A stretch of 64,000 nucleotides of DNA from Niabella sp. (GCA_027493055.1 JAPUDO010000020.1:1-64000), one strand, 5' to 3'. Counted from the first letter of the stretch, positions 49,028-58,499 are shown. The notes: generated by a model not told the origin, from the sequence alone. Numbers and translations: made by a program.

Positions 49028-49759
49028 CTAACCTATGTGAAAATCCTGGGAGGGCCTGTATGTCTTATTGTAGATGAAAAGGCAGGAGCCGTTCTTTATT
49101 GTTTGAATGATAGGCTTGTTCAATTCTACCGGAACTGCAGGGCACCCGTGGCTGCGGCCTATATACCCCTGGGCATTAATAAAAGACTCACTTACATAGT
49201 TAGCGCCGTGCATTACAATAGCCCTGTCGTAAGCATTATTATTAATGCCCTTTTCAAGTCCCTTTAGCTTTAAGGAGAAGCCTTTACTGCCATTATAGGT
49301 ATCTTCTGTAATATAAAAGCCAAGGCTGCTTTTATGCGATTCATTGGTATTGCTGAAGAACTGTGCTATTTCCTTACCGGTATTTCTCCCATGTGCAACC
49401 AAAGTATTAAAAAGCACCTTAAAATTCTTTACATCTATCACATACAATCTTTTCCGGTAGCTGGGCTGATCAAAATCAATGATTGTGAGAACGGAATCAT
49501 TATTCAGCAAACCGTCCTCGTCCAGCTTCTGAAAGCCCTGAACAGCATAATCAAAAGCTTCCTGCGAAAGGCCCTGAACATTTAAACGAAGGCTGTCATA
49601 CACATATTTAATGGATAGGACATGTTTTTTATTCAATGTATTCTGTTCGGAAGTTGTTTTTTCTTCCTTAGCTGATTCAATCTTATTAATAGTCCACGAC
49701 ATAAAAGCTACTGACAATACACAGACACCGAGTAACCTTAAATAGTTTTTCAATTGCAT
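49028..49759 (-). CDS. Murein L,D-transpeptidase catalytic domain protein
   Basis: A 243-residue exported protein of the YkuD_2-type family. An N-terminal signal/anchor (LRLLGVCVLSVAFMSWTI) precedes a catalytic domain with LYVIDVKNFKVLFNTLVAHG and the active-site set AIVMHGANYVSESF and GYIGRSHGCPAVPVEL, where His and Cys form the transpeptidase site. It probably cross-links or trims peptidoglycan in the periplasm. It stands alone, and its 3' end lies only 43 bases from the -33 box of the trp promoter. Confidence 0.85.
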   Translation of the reverse strand: MQLKNYLRLLGVCVLSVAFMSWTINKIESAKEEKTTSEQNTLNKKHVLSIKYVYDSLRLNVQGLSQEAFDYAVQGFQKLDEDGLLNNDSVLTIIDFDQPSYRKRLYVIDVKNFKVLFNTLVAHGRNTGKEIAQFFSNTNESHKSSLGFYITEDTYNGSKGFSLKLKGLEKGINNNAYDRAIVMHGANYVSESFINAQGYIGRSHGCPAVPVELNKPIIQTIKNGSCLFIYNKTYRPSQDFHIG

Positions 49760-50166
49760 ATCTTCTTCAGATTTTTCATTTTTTAAACTACAGGGATGTT
49801 TTTCTATAAGTGTATGTAAGCTCTGGAAAGGCGAATAATAAAAACGCCTCCTAAAGAAGAATATTGTACCGGAATTCTATAATAGGAAAATTTTAACAAT
49901 TGATCTGTCTGTCAAATATGTCTCTAATTTTTTCACAAAACACTGTATATCAAATAGAAAGAATATAAAAAGACACGATCTGCGCAAGGGTTAAATCCTA
50001 ATGGCCTTCGGCTACTTATTGAATGTAGCCAAAGGCTGCAACATAGTCCTGCGAAACAAAATGTTTCACAGAGCATCGATGTTTCGCAAAGCATCGTTTA
50101 ACAGCGTTTTTCGGGACCTATAGATAGCTATCATTCGCGGCCACCCAAGCAAATAAAGCAAAACGG
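49760..50166. repeat. Spacer with dispersed repeat copy 2
   Basis: About 400 bases without an ORF. The segment 50026-50077 (TAGCCAAAGGCTG, then TAGTCCTGCGAAACAAAA and GTTTC) repeats the trpC-trpF spacer element at 43608-43659. Beyond it ATGTTTCGCAAAGCATCG repeats part of the unit again. The left half (49760-49985) is AT-rich and should hold the promoter of the L,D-transpeptidase gene; nothing else was recognised there. Confidence 0.65.
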
Positions 50167-51750
50167 CTAATGCATAGCCTCGCTTAAATCAATGGCTTCC
50201 CGGGTTTTCCGTCTCCGTATAAACAAAATAAAAGGAATACAAACCAAGAACAGTATCCCGAGATATAAAAACACATCCATATAGGATAACACCGCAGCCT
50301 GTTTGGTGATTGAAAGATCAAGGGTTTTATATGCCGAACCCAGCGCAACATCGGGCGTCATCCCTTTGGCTACAAATCCCTGCTTTATTGCCATTACCCT
50401 TTGCTGCACATTGAGGTCGTTTACATCCAGTTTGGATATGAGGTCGTTCCTGTACAACATATTCCTGTTACTGATAAAAGTAGTGATAGCCGCTACACCA
50501 AATGACCCTCCCAGTTGCCGCATCATTCCGGTAAAAGCAGCCCCCTGCCCTATCTGCTGGCCTTTTAAAGTAGAGAGCGCCATGGTAGTGATGGGTATAA
50601 ACAGCAGGCTTAATCCCAGCCCCCTGACAATCAGCATCCAGAAAAAATTATCCGCACCTGTATTGGGTGTAATAATTTTATATCCCCATAAACTATACAC
50701 AAAAAATAACAATAATCCAACCGCTACCATATACGGCTGTGGTACCCCTTTAGAGATAAGCCGCCCTACTACAGGCATCATAAATGCTGTTGCAAGGGTA
50801 GCGGGTATCATTAACATGCCCGATTGAAAAGCTGTCCACCCTAGCAGGCTTTGCGTGTACAGCGGTATAATAAAGGTAGATCCATACAGTCCAAACCCAA
50901 GTATAAATGACATTACCGTTCCGATCCGGAGATTACCGTTCTTTAATACCCGCAGCTCTACAATAGGGTTTTTACAGGTAAGCTCCCGCCATATAAAAAA
51001 GAACAGGCCAAACACTGCCAATGCGGTAAAAACTACTATCATTGAGCTCTGGAACCAATCTTCCTCATGCCCGCGTTCCAAAATAAACTGCAGCGATCCT
51101 ACGGTAACAGCAAGCAGGAATATACCCAGCCAGTCAATTTCGCTTTTGGACTTTTTCTCCGCATACTTAGGGCTTTTTATAAATTGCAGCGTTAACAGCA
51201 CCGCAATAATACCTAAAGGAATATTAATATAAAAAATATAAGGCCAGCTGAAATTATCTACAATATAGCCTCCCAGGGGCGGACCTAATGTGGGACCAAC
51301 AATCACACCCAAACCATAAATAGCCTGTGCCATGCCACGTTTTTCGGCAGGATAAGACTCTGTAATGATCGTTTGGGAAGTAACCAGCAACGCCCCTCCG
51401 CCTACGCCCTGTAAGAACCTGAAAGCAACCAGCTCCCAGATACCGGTAGCATTCCCGCACAGGAAAGAACATACCGTGAAAAGCACAATAGAAAAAGCAA
51501 AATAATTCCGCCTTCCAAATTGCTGCGACAACCAGCTGGTCATTGGCACTATAATTACATTACCGATAGCGTACGCTGTAATAACCCAACCCACTTCTGA
51601 AAGCGTTGCACCCATATTCCCCTTCATATCATTCAACGCCACATTCACAATGGTGGTATCTACAATCTCCAGCAACGCGCACACGATCGCCGTCAGTGTT
51701 ACAATAAAGCGGCGAAAGCCATATTCAACCAACGAATTTTGATCTTCCAT
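50167..51750 (-). CDS. emrB: EmrB/QacA-type (DHA2) MFS efflux pump
   Basis: A 527-residue drug:H+ antiporter with fourteen spans. Landmarks are EIVDTTIVNVALNDMKGNMG in helix 1 (motif D1), LSQQFGRRNYFAFSI (motif A) and GLGVIVGPTLGPPLGGYIVD (motif C of antiporters). It forms a tripartite pump with the EmrA-like adaptor and TolC-like channel encoded upstream. It is the last gene of the TetR-controlled operon and is separated from emrA by 256 bases of heptamer arrays. Confidence 0.93.
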   Translation of the reverse strand: MEDQNSLVEYGFRRFIVTLTAIVCALLEIVDTTIVNVALNDMKGNMGATLSEVGWVITAYAIGNVIIVPMTSWLSQQFGRRNYFAFSIVLFTVCSFLCGNATGIWELVAFRFLQGVGGGALLVTSQTIITESYPAEKRGMAQAIYGLGVIVGPTLGPPLGGYIVDNFSWPYIFYINIPLGIIAVLLTLQFIKSPKYAEKKSKSEIDWLGIFLLAVTVGSLQFILERGHEEDWFQSSMIVVFTALAVFGLFFFIWRELTCKNPIVELRVLKNGNLRIGTVMSFILGFGLYGSTFIIPLYTQSLLGWTAFQSGMLMIPATLATAFMMPVVGRLISKGVPQPYMVAVGLLLFFVYSLWGYKIITPNTGADNFFWMLIVRGLGLSLLFIPITTMALSTLKGQQIGQGAAFTGMMRQLGGSFGVAAITTFISNRNMLYRNDLISKLDVNDLNVQQRVMAIKQGFVAKGMTPDVALGSAYKTLDLSITKQAAVLSYMDVFLYLGILFLVCIPFILFIRRRKTREAIDLSEAMH

Positions 51751-51780
51751 TTTTTATTTATTAAGTTCACGGGACGTAGA

Positions 51781-52010
51781 TGCTGAATACCAGATACTGG
51801 TTTCTGGTTACTGGATCACATTCACCTTTGAGCTTTTGTCTTCCGCTTTTCACTTTCGTCTCATATATCCTACATTAACCTGATGCTGGTCAGCGGGAAC
51901 TTGGAACCTGAAACCTGGAACTTTAAACTGTTCAACCTGTCATCCGTCCTCTTATGTGTTACTTGATCATAGACGATAGACTGAACTATGAACCATGTAC
52001 TATGAACTAA
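51781..52010. repeat. Long heptamer arrays filling the emrA-emrB spacer
   Basis: The spacer between two operon genes is largely in 7-base phase. Examples are ATACCAG at 51787, ATACTGG at 51794, TTTCTGG at 51801 and TTACTGG at 51808; then GGAACTT at 51896, GGAACCT at 51903, GAAACCT at 51910 and GGAACTT at 51917; then ATAGACG at 51969, ATAGACT at 51976, GAACTAT at 51983, GAACCAT at 51990 and GAACTAA at 52004. The last unit contains the emrA stop codon. Confidence 0.8.
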
Positions 52011-53131
52011 TTCAGATGCACATCCACTACTACATTCATGCCTGCCCTGAGCTTTTTGATGAGCGGATCATCAGGGTGCTCAAATTCAATTTTAACCGGC
52101 AGGCGCTGTACTACTTTTACAAAGTTGCCACTTGCATTGTCCGGGGGCAGCAATGCAAAACGGGCGCCTGTAGCAGGCGACAAAGAAGCCAGTTTTGCTT
52201 CAAATTCCTTACCGGGAAAGGCATCTGCTTTTATAACCACTTTTTGCCCTTCCACCATTTTATTTACCTGGGTTTCTTTAAAATTGGCCACCACCCATTT
52301 ATCATCATTCAATACCACGCTGAACAATTGTGCGCCGGCCTGTATGAATTGCCCGGCCTGTACCGGTACTTTTGATACCACTCCGCTTTCAGCAGCAGTG
52401 ATTACAGTATAACCTAAGTTTAATTTTGCATTCTCTACCTCAACCTCCCGCTGCCTGATGCCTGATCTTGCTATATCTGACTGCTCTTTACTTGCTGTTA
52501 CCTGCCCCTGAACCACGCCCGTTTGTGCTGCCGCCTGGTTGCGTTGTGCTATTAAGATCTGTAACTGCTTATCAGCAGATTGTTTGGCAGCTAAAGCCTG
52601 CTCATACTGCTGTTGTGTAATAGAATGATCTTTAATAAGATTTTCATATCTCTTTAAATCCTCCGAGGCTCTCCACACGTTCACCTTAGCTGCTTCAATT
52701 TGTGCGTTCACCGTTTCAACAGCTGCCGCAGCCGTGCCTATATTTTTATGAGTAGCTTCAGTATTTGCCCGGGCAGAAGCCAGGTTACTGCGGGCTGTGG
52801 ACAGGGCTGCTTCTGCCTGCTCAAGCGCCATAGCAAGATCTCTTTTATCAAGAACAATTAAGGTATCTCCTTTTTGCACCACCTGGTTATCTTTCACTCT
52901 CACTTCGCTGATATATCCTGAGATCTTTGAAATAACAGGGCTCAGGTTAGCTTCCACCTGTGCATCATCGGTTTCTTCATGCTTCTGACTATGAATATAT
53001 CTTGTTATTCCCAGGTACAAGCTCCCTACTATCATCACAGCAAGTATAATAAAGAATATCGGGCTTCTTTTTTTAGCAGGTACATTTTCTCCTGCAGGTT
53101 CTTTTGTTTCAGTAATTGTATTATTTGCCAT
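52007..53131 (-). CDS. emrA: EmrA/HlyD-type membrane fusion protein
   Basis: A 374-residue periplasmic adaptor. A membrane anchor lies at about 27-45 (FFIILAVMIVGSLYLGI). The lipoyl half-motif is SPVISKISGYISEVRVKDNQ with VVQKGDTLIVLDKRDLAMAL, followed by a long alpha-helical hairpin (about 85-215) and the second lipoyl half and beta-barrel (SGVVSKVPVQAGQFIQAGAQ). It connects the MFS pump with the TolC-like channel. It starts 17 bases after tolC ends. Confidence 0.92.
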   Translation of the reverse strand: MANNTITETKEPAGENVPAKKRSPIFFIILAVMIVGSLYLGITRYIHSQKHEETDDAQVEANLSPVISKISGYISEVRVKDNQVVQKGDTLIVLDKRDLAMALEQAEAALSTARSNLASARANTEATHKNIGTAAAAVETVNAQIEAAKVNVWRASEDLKRYENLIKDHSITQQQYEQALAAKQSADKQLQILIAQRNQAAAQTGVVQGQVTASKEQSDIARSGIRQREVEVENAKLNLGYTVITAAESGVVSKVPVQAGQFIQAGAQLFSVVLNDDKWVVANFKETQVNKMVEGQKVVIKADAFPGKEFEAKLASLSPATGARFALLPPDNASGNFVKVVQRLPVKIEFEHPDDPLIKKLRAGMNVVVDVHLN

Positions 53132-53148
53132 TTTTGTAGAATTAGATT

Positions 53149-54483
53149 TTATTGATAAAGCACACCGGTTGTTTCTAATAATTTCCTGTAAGCCAGCGCT
53201 GCATCGGCCCTGGCATTTAAAACATTTATTTTAGCAGACAACAACGTTACATTGGCCTCCAGCAGATCAGTAATGGTTACCAGGTTATTGTCGAACTTAT
53301 TTTTGGTAATACGATAATTTTCTGTGGCCTGATCCTGCACTTTCTCATATACTTCAATTTTTTTCTTTGCTACGAAGGCATTCTGATAATCTTTATTCAG
53401 ATTGAGCCTGATCTCATCCACCAACATAGCCTGTGTAGCAGATAACTGCGTTTCCCTTGCTTTAGACTGCTTTAGAACAGCATTGCTTTTCCATAAATTA
53501 GCCAGGTTATATTGTACCCCTATACCGGCATTAACAGCATTAGTAACCGTTAATACCTTGGGAATATCTGCTGCTACATAACCACCGGTTAAAGCTAACG
53601 TAGGGTAATTTTCGGCCTTTGCCGCTTTGGTGCTTAGTACGGCCGCCTTCTGCTGAAAGTCTATTGCCTGCACATCCTTGCGGTTCTGCAGGGCCAGCTG
53701 CTCATAATCGGCATAAGATCGGTCTTCCATCTGCTGCCCGGCAAAAGCTGCATCCACTTCCAAAACAGTGGTTTCGGGTAACCCTAGCAGCAGGTTCATA
53801 TTTACATTAGCTATATTAAGGGCATTTTCTGTTTCCAGCAACTGCAGCTCAATATCTGAAGTTTGCAATTGGGCCTTCAACCGATCATTACGGGCAATGA
53901 TGCCGTTATTTTCCTTGTTTAAAAAATCTGCGTCTCTTTGCTGGGAGGCTAACAGATTCTCTTTTATAACTTTCACTGCCTGGACGGCCTTGAACAGGTT
54001 TACATAAGCCTGGCTTATATTATAAGCGATAGCATTCCTGTCTTTTCCGGCATTCAGATTTGCGGCTTCCAATAAATATCGTGATGATTCAATGCCATAT
54101 TTTATACGGCCGCCGGCAAACAGGGGTAAAGAAAAATTGGCCATACCATAAACAGCCTGATTCACTTTTGGTGATTTTGACGCCTGCGATGTGCCTTCTC
54201 CTTCTGAAGATTGCCGGGCCGTTTTCAGGTCAATATTGGCATTGGTAAGCCTTAGGTAACTGCCACTGATCTTCAGGTCCGGCAATTGCCTGTTTTTGGC
54301 TTCTGCAATAGCAGCTTCCGCTTCTGCAATTTTTGCATCATCAATTTTCAGGTTATTGCTGTTAGCAATACCTAACTGCAACGCCTCTTCAAGCGTTATT
54401 TTTCTAACCTCCTGCGCTGTTACATTAACACAGGAGAAGAACGCTGCGGATAAAAACCATAGCGCCTTAGTTTTTAGACTCAT
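53149..54483 (-). CDS. tolC: TolC-family outer membrane efflux protein
   Basis: A 444-residue exported channel protein. The signal peptide is KALWFLSAAFFSCVNVTAQ. Two repeats of the outer-membrane efflux fold follow, starting with ITLEEALQLGIANSNNLKID and ending with NKFDNNLVTITDLLEANVTL and LNARADAALAYRKLLETTGV. Its ATG at 54483 overlaps the end of the tetR gene by 17 bases. It provides the outer-membrane exit for the EmrAB-like pump. Confidence 0.92.
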   Translation of the reverse strand: MSLKTKALWFLSAAFFSCVNVTAQEVRKITLEEALQLGIANSNNLKIDDAKIAEAEAAIAEAKNRQLPDLKISGSYLRLTNANIDLKTARQSSEGEGTSQASKSPKVNQAVYGMANFSLPLFAGGRIKYGIESSRYLLEAANLNAGKDRNAIAYNISQAYVNLFKAVQAVKVIKENLLASQQRDADFLNKENNGIIARNDRLKAQLQTSDIELQLLETENALNIANVNMNLLLGLPETTVLEVDAAFAGQQMEDRSYADYEQLALQNRKDVQAIDFQQKAAVLSTKAAKAENYPTLALTGGYVAADIPKVLTVTNAVNAGIGVQYNLANLWKSNAVLKQSKARETQLSATQAMLVDEIRLNLNKDYQNAFVAKKKIEVYEKVQDQATENYRITKNKFDNNLVTITDLLEANVTLLSAKINVLNARADAALAYRKLLETTGVLYQ

Positions 54484-55090
54484 ACCCTAAAATACTTTTA
54501 GTAATAAATTTTAAATGCTCTTTTACTTTTTCGAAATAAACATCCTGTATCCACTCCCTTGTAACCTTAGCTCCATAATGCTCAGCATATAAATGCTTGT
54601 TGATAAGGGATTGCATTATGGTCCCTGTAATGGTAGTATGAAATAAAACCGGGTCTACCTTATTTTTAAAAACCCCCGATCTTTCTCCTTCTGTTATAAC
54701 CTGGTCAAAAAACCTGGCATATATTTCTTTAGACTTACTTAAGAACCTGAGCACACTTTTATTCTTATTAGTGGCCTGCTCTGCGAGTATCACTTTATAA
54801 AATGACCGGTTATTTTTTACCCTGTCCACATAACCCGCAATAGCTTTCTCAATCTTTCCTATGGGACCAAGAGACTCATCCTCTATTATTTCTTTAACCG
54901 AATTCAGTCCCACAGACATACGCATCCTGAACATCTCCCCCATCAGCTTCTCCTTGGATCCGAAATAGTAGGAAATCATAGCTATATTAATCTTAGCCGC
55001 TTTAGCTATATCCCGTACAGAAGTTGCATCAAAACCTTTGTCTGCAAACAGCTCCTCGGCCTTTTCTAATATAAACTCCTTTTTTGTCAT
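54467..55090 (-). CDS. TetR-family repressor of the efflux operon
   Basis: A 207-residue TetR regulator. The ATG at 55090 gives MTKKEFILEKAEELFADKGF and the helix-turn-helix region ATSVRDIAKAAKINIAMISYYFG; an in-frame TTG at 55111 lies within the operator palindrome and is rejected. The C-terminal ligand domain is of unknown specificity. It is the first gene of the tetR-tolC-emrA-emrB operon and should repress it through the palindromes at 55103-55140. Confidence 0.88.
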   Translation of the reverse strand: MTKKEFILEKAEELFADKGFDATSVRDIAKAAKINIAMISYYFGSKEKLMGEMFRMRMSVGLNSVKEIIEDESLGPIGKIEKAIAGYVDRVKNNRSFYKVILAEQATNKNKSVLRFLSKSKEIYARFFDQVITEGERSGVFKNKVDPVLFHTTITGTIMQSLINKHLYAEHYGAKVTREWIQDVYFEKVKEHLKFITKSILGYESKN

Positions 55091-55102
55091 TCCGGATGCA
55101 AA

Positions 55103-55140
55103 ATTAAACAATTGTTTAATTTAATCAAACATTTGTTTAA
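55103..55140. promoter_or_regulatory. Tandem TetR operators
   Basis: ATTAAACAATTGTTTAAT (55103-55120) is a perfect 18-base palindrome 13 bases before the tetR ATG. A second, imperfect copy (ATCAAACATTTGTTTAAT, about 55123-55140) follows directly, with the same AAACA and TGTTTAAT words. Two adjacent similar palindromes before an autoregulated TetR gene are the expected operators. Confidence 0.75.
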
Positions 55141-55214
55141 TATTTTTTTTTAGAAAGTAATGGCGTATTGACAGAACGGAATAACAGACTGATTCACAAA
55201 TATGCATACTCATG

Positions 55215-55246
55215 AAAAAAGTGCAACCCTTGCGGTATTGCACTTT
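55215..55246 (-). terminator. Terminator after amt
   Basis: AAAGTGCAA (55218-55226) pairs with TTGCACTTT (55238-55246) around an 11-base loop, and on the minus strand the stem is followed by six T. It lies 23 bases after the amt stop. Confidence 0.75.
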
Positions 55247-55268
55247 CCTGTCTCATGTAAAACTATGA

Positions 55269-56588
55269 TTATAAAGTTTCTCCCAGCTGGCTCACATCCA
55301 GGCCCTGGGCCTCTTCTTCTTCGCTAACACGTAAAGGAGTAATCAGGTCTGTTATTTTTAAAATGATCATCGACATAATAAATACGGCTACTAATACACC
55401 AATGGCAACCAGCACATGTGTAGTGAACAGTTTTGTTTCTCCAAAAAATAATCCTTTGTCTGCAACTACAGAGTTGATACCGGGGCTGGCAAAAACACCT
55501 GTAAGTATCATACCCACCAAACCACCTACACCATGACAGGGGAACACATCCAGCGTATCATCAATACTTGTTCTTGTTCTCCATTCAACCATCAGGTTAC
55601 TAACAAATGCAGCAACCACACCAATTACCAAAGCGTGCGGAATGCTTACAAAACCGGCAGCAGGAGTTATAGCCACCAACCCTACAACAGCGCCAATGCT
55701 GGTACCCATAGCCGAAGGTTTTTTACCTCTTAATGCATCAAACATGATCCATGCAAACGCAGCGGCGCCAGATGCAACAGCAGTAGTACCCAAAGCTATA
55801 GCAGCCAGGTTGTTGGCACCCATTGCAGAGCCACCGTTAAAGCCAAACCAGCCAAACCAAAGTAAACCGGTACCTAATAACACATAGGTAATTCGGGCAG
55901 GCTTCATTTCCTGGTCAGTTCTTTTTCTTAAATAGATAGCACTTGCCAAAGCCGCCACACCTGCGCTCATGTGCACTACTGTTCCGCCTGCAAAATCCAA
56001 AACACCCAGTTTTGCTAAAAATCCATCAGGGTGCCAGGTCATGTGCGCCAGCGGGGCATAAATGAATACGAAAAACATTAAAATAAATAAAATATAAGAA
56101 GTAAAGCGTACGCGCTCAGAAAATGCCCCGGTAACCAGCGCCGGTGTGATAATAGCAAATTTCAACTGGAAAAATACAAAAACCGCCAGGGGAACTGTTG
56201 GTGCGGCAGCCCAGGGCTTTCCATCTGCAATGCCGTTTAAAAGAAAAAAGGTGGACGGATTCCCTATAAATCCGCCAATATCATCTCCAAAAGCCAGGCT
56301 GAATCCAAAAACCACCCAAATAATAGAAACAAAGGCCATACAAATAAAACTTTGTAACATTGTGGAAATCACATTTTTCTTTTTAACCATGCCTCCATAG
56401 AAAAAAGCGAGTCCGGGTGTCATAATTAACACCAGCGCTGTTGAAGTAAGTAACCAGGCAGTATCCCCGGTATCAATAGCGGGATCAGTAGGGCTTGCAA
56501 CAGGATTGTGCCCCATAAAAACACAAAGAAGGGTTACCAACACAAGCAGTAGGAAAGGAACAATAGCCAGTTTTTTGGTCATGTGCAT
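55269..56588 (-). CDS. amtB: Ammonium transporter Amt
   Basis: A 439-residue membrane channel for ammonium with an N-terminal signal-like helix and eleven further spans. TALVLIMTPGLAFFYGGMVK is the classical first helix. The pore histidines are in GGTVVHMSAGVAALASA and DVFPCHGVGGLVGMIL. It imports ammonium, which glutamate dehydrogenase could assimilate. No glnK/PII gene is adjacent, which is unusual for amt. A very AT-rich 141-base spacer separates it from the divergent GNAT gene. Confidence 0.93.
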   Translation of the reverse strand: MHMTKKLAIVPFLLLVLVTLLCVFMGHNPVASPTDPAIDTGDTAWLLTSTALVLIMTPGLAFFYGGMVKKKNVISTMLQSFICMAFVSIIWVVFGFSLAFGDDIGGFIGNPSTFFLLNGIADGKPWAAAPTVPLAVFVFFQLKFAIITPALVTGAFSERVRFTSYILFILMFFVFIYAPLAHMTWHPDGFLAKLGVLDFAGGTVVHMSAGVAALASAIYLRKRTDQEMKPARITYVLLGTGLLWFGWFGFNGGSAMGANNLAAIALGTTAVASGAAAFAWIMFDALRGKKPSAMGTSIGAVVGLVAITPAAGFVSIPHALVIGVVAAFVSNLMVEWRTRTSIDDTLDVFPCHGVGGLVGMILTGVFASPGINSVVADKGLFFGETKLFTTHVLVAIGVLVAVFIMSMIILKITDLITPLRVSEEEEAQGLDVSQLGETL

Positions 56589-56729
56589 AGTTAATTTTTT
56601 TAATGTGATTAAATTAAATCATAATTAATAAATAAAACAATTATGACGATTATATTTACAAAATTATAAATTTTATTTCAATAAAAATTGTAAAAACGTC
56701 AATTATAAATATATATATTTTTATATAAT

Positions 56730-57305
56730 ATGAAAATACAAATAGCAAACTCCTCCCATGCAGAACAAATAAGCGCTATTTATGCTCCTTTTGTTACTGA
56801 CGGATTGGTAACTTTTGAGACCCAAATACCTGGTATTGAAGAATTTGAAAACAGGATTGCCCAATACTCCCAAAAATACCCCTGGTTAGTGATGGTTGAA
56901 GAAACTACTGTTTTAGGATATACGTACGCATCAGCATACAGGGAGCGGGTGGCTTATCAGTGGGTAGCCGAATGTTCTGTGTACATCCACCCGGATCATA
57001 AGAAAAAAGGCATTGCCGGGCGCCTGTATGCAGCCCTGTTTAAATTGCTGCAGCGGCAGGGTATATATAAAGTGTATGCTGTTATTACGGTACCTAATCC
57101 TGAAAGTGTGGGGTTCCATGAAAAAATGGGCTTCCGGTGGTTTGCCACTTACGAAAACGTAGGTTATAAATCAGGCCATTGGTGCCATGTAGGCTGGTGG
57201 CAGCTTACACTAAAGGAGCCTGACGAAAACATCCCGGTCCCGCCGCTTTTTTTTCCTGATTTAGATCCGGAAATGGTAGAAAAAATTTTACAGGGATTAG
57301 CGTGA
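56730..57305 (+). CDS. GNAT acetyltransferase, phosphinothricin-acetyltransferase-like
   Basis: A 191-residue GNAT protein close to the Pat/phosphinothricin acetyltransferase group. The N-terminus is ISAIYAPFVTDGLVTFETQI, the acetyl-CoA-binding motif is CSVYIHPDHKKKGIAGRLYA, and VPNPESVGFHEKMGFRWFAT with VGYKSGHWCHVGWWQLTL closes the fold. It likely acetylates a small amine; the natural substrate is unknown. It converges on the aminotransferase gene with a 9-base overlap. Confidence 0.85.
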   Translation: MKIQIANSSHAEQISAIYAPFVTDGLVTFETQIPGIEEFENRIAQYSQKYPWLVMVEETTVLGYTYASAYRERVAYQWVAECSVYIHPDHKKKGIAGRLYAALFKLLQRQGIYKVYAVITVPNPESVGFHEKMGFRWFATYENVGYKSGHWCHVGWWQLTLKEPDENIPVPPLFFPDLDPEMVEKILQGLA

Positions 57306-58499
57306 AACCCTTCCAGGATATACCTTTAATGCTTCCTGCAGGCAATCCATAGCATTGCTGATAGACTCTTTATTGATAACATAAGCCATCCTTACCTCGT
57401 TAAGGCCCAGGCCGGGGGTTATATAAAAACCTGTACCGGGGGCAAACATAGCGGTTTGATTGTTATAAGAGAATTCCTCCAGCATCCACTGACAAAATTT
57501 ATCAGAATCATCAATCGGCAATTTTGCCATAGCATAAAAAGCACCTCCGGGATTGGGGCAATACACCCCGCCCATCTGGTTCAAACGACTTACCAGCAAA
57601 TCTCTCCTGCCCATGTACTCGGCTTTCGATGCATCAAAAAAATCATCGGGCAGGTCAATAGCAGCTTCAGCCAGTATCTGGGCCAGCCCGGGAGGGCTAA
57701 GTCTTGCCTGTCCAAATTTTAATGCAGCATTATAAACGTTCCTGTTTTTGGTAACCAGTGCCCCTATACGCGCACCACAGGCGCTATATCGCTTGCTGAT
57801 CGTATCTAAAAGTATGGCATTCTCCTCCAGGCCCGGCAAATGCATTACACTGGTGTACTCGCTATCACTGTAACAAAATTCCCTGTAAGCCTCATCACTA
57901 AGAAAATACAGACCATGTTTTTTGCAGATAGCACCTATTTCCAGCATCTCTTCGTTGCTATACAGATATCCGGTTGGATTATTAGGATTACAAACAAGGA
58001 TAGCCCTGGTTTTAGGGGTAATAGCTTTTTCAAATTCACTGACAGGTGGCAGCTTAAATCCTGTTTCTATAGTAGATCTTACCGGTACCACATTAACGCC
58101 TGCCTCACATGCAAAACCGATATAATTAGCATATAAAGGTTCTGAAATAATAACTTCATCCCCCTCATCCAAACAGGCAAAAAAAGCAAACAGTATGGCT
58201 TCACTGCCTCCTGTGGTGATCAATATTTCATTGTAGTTTACAGAGATCCCTGTTTTAGTATAATAAGTGGCCAGTTTTTTCCTGTAGCTTTCGTTACCCG
58301 CACTATGACTGTATTCAAGTATAGGCATATCAGCATGTTTCACTGCCTCCATCATGGCCGCGGGCGTTTCAATATCGGGCTGGCCGATATTTAAATGATA
58401 CACTTTTATATTTTTTTTCTTAGCGGCTTCTGCGTAAGGAACCAGCTTCCTGATGGGAGATGCAGGCATTTGCTCCCCCCTCTTCGATATATTAAGCAT
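57297..58499 (-). CDS. Class I/II pyridoxal-phosphate aminotransferase
   Basis: A 400-residue fold-type I aminotransferase. Conserved parts are YHLNIGQPDIETPAAMMEAV, TTGGSEAILFAFFACLDEGD, VCNPNNPTGYLYSNEEML, FLSDEAYREFCYSD and the PLP lysine in LDTISKRYSACGARIGALV. It probably acts on aspartate or another amino acid in cytosolic nitrogen metabolism; specificity cannot be read from sequence. It is transcribed away from the DUF1573 gene terminator. Confidence 0.88.
   Translation of the reverse strand: MLNISKRGEQMPASPIRKLVPYAEAAKKKNIKVYHLNIGQPDIETPAAMMEAVKHADMPILEYSHSAGNESYRKKLATYYTKTGISVNYNEILITTGGSEAILFAFFACLDEGDEVIISEPLYANYIGFACEAGVNVVPVRSTIETGFKLPPVSEFEKAITPKTRAILVCNPNNPTGYLYSNEEMLEIGAICKKHGLYFLSDEAYREFCYSDSEYTSVMHLPGLEENAILLDTISKRYSACGARIGALVTKNRNVYNAALKFGQARLSPPGLAQILAEAAIDLPDDFFDASKAEYMGRRDLLVSRLNQMGGVYCPNPGGAFYAMAKLPIDDSDKFCQWMLEEFSYNNQTAMFAPGTGFYITPGLGLNEVRMAYVINKESISNAMDCLQEALKVYPGRVSR

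Noticed and set aside
51781-52010. Repeat arrays as CRISPR
   Set aside because: Units are only 7-8 bases long, degenerate and contiguous, with no constant repeat and no spacers, and no cas genes are present.
54467-55111. TetR gene starting at TTG 55111
   Set aside because: The codon lies in the operator palindrome, and the ATG at 55090 gives the canonical TetR N-terminus.
56589-56729. Large cruciform in the amt-GNAT spacer
   Set aside because: The apparent inverted similarity is weak and expected by chance in sequence this rich in A and T.
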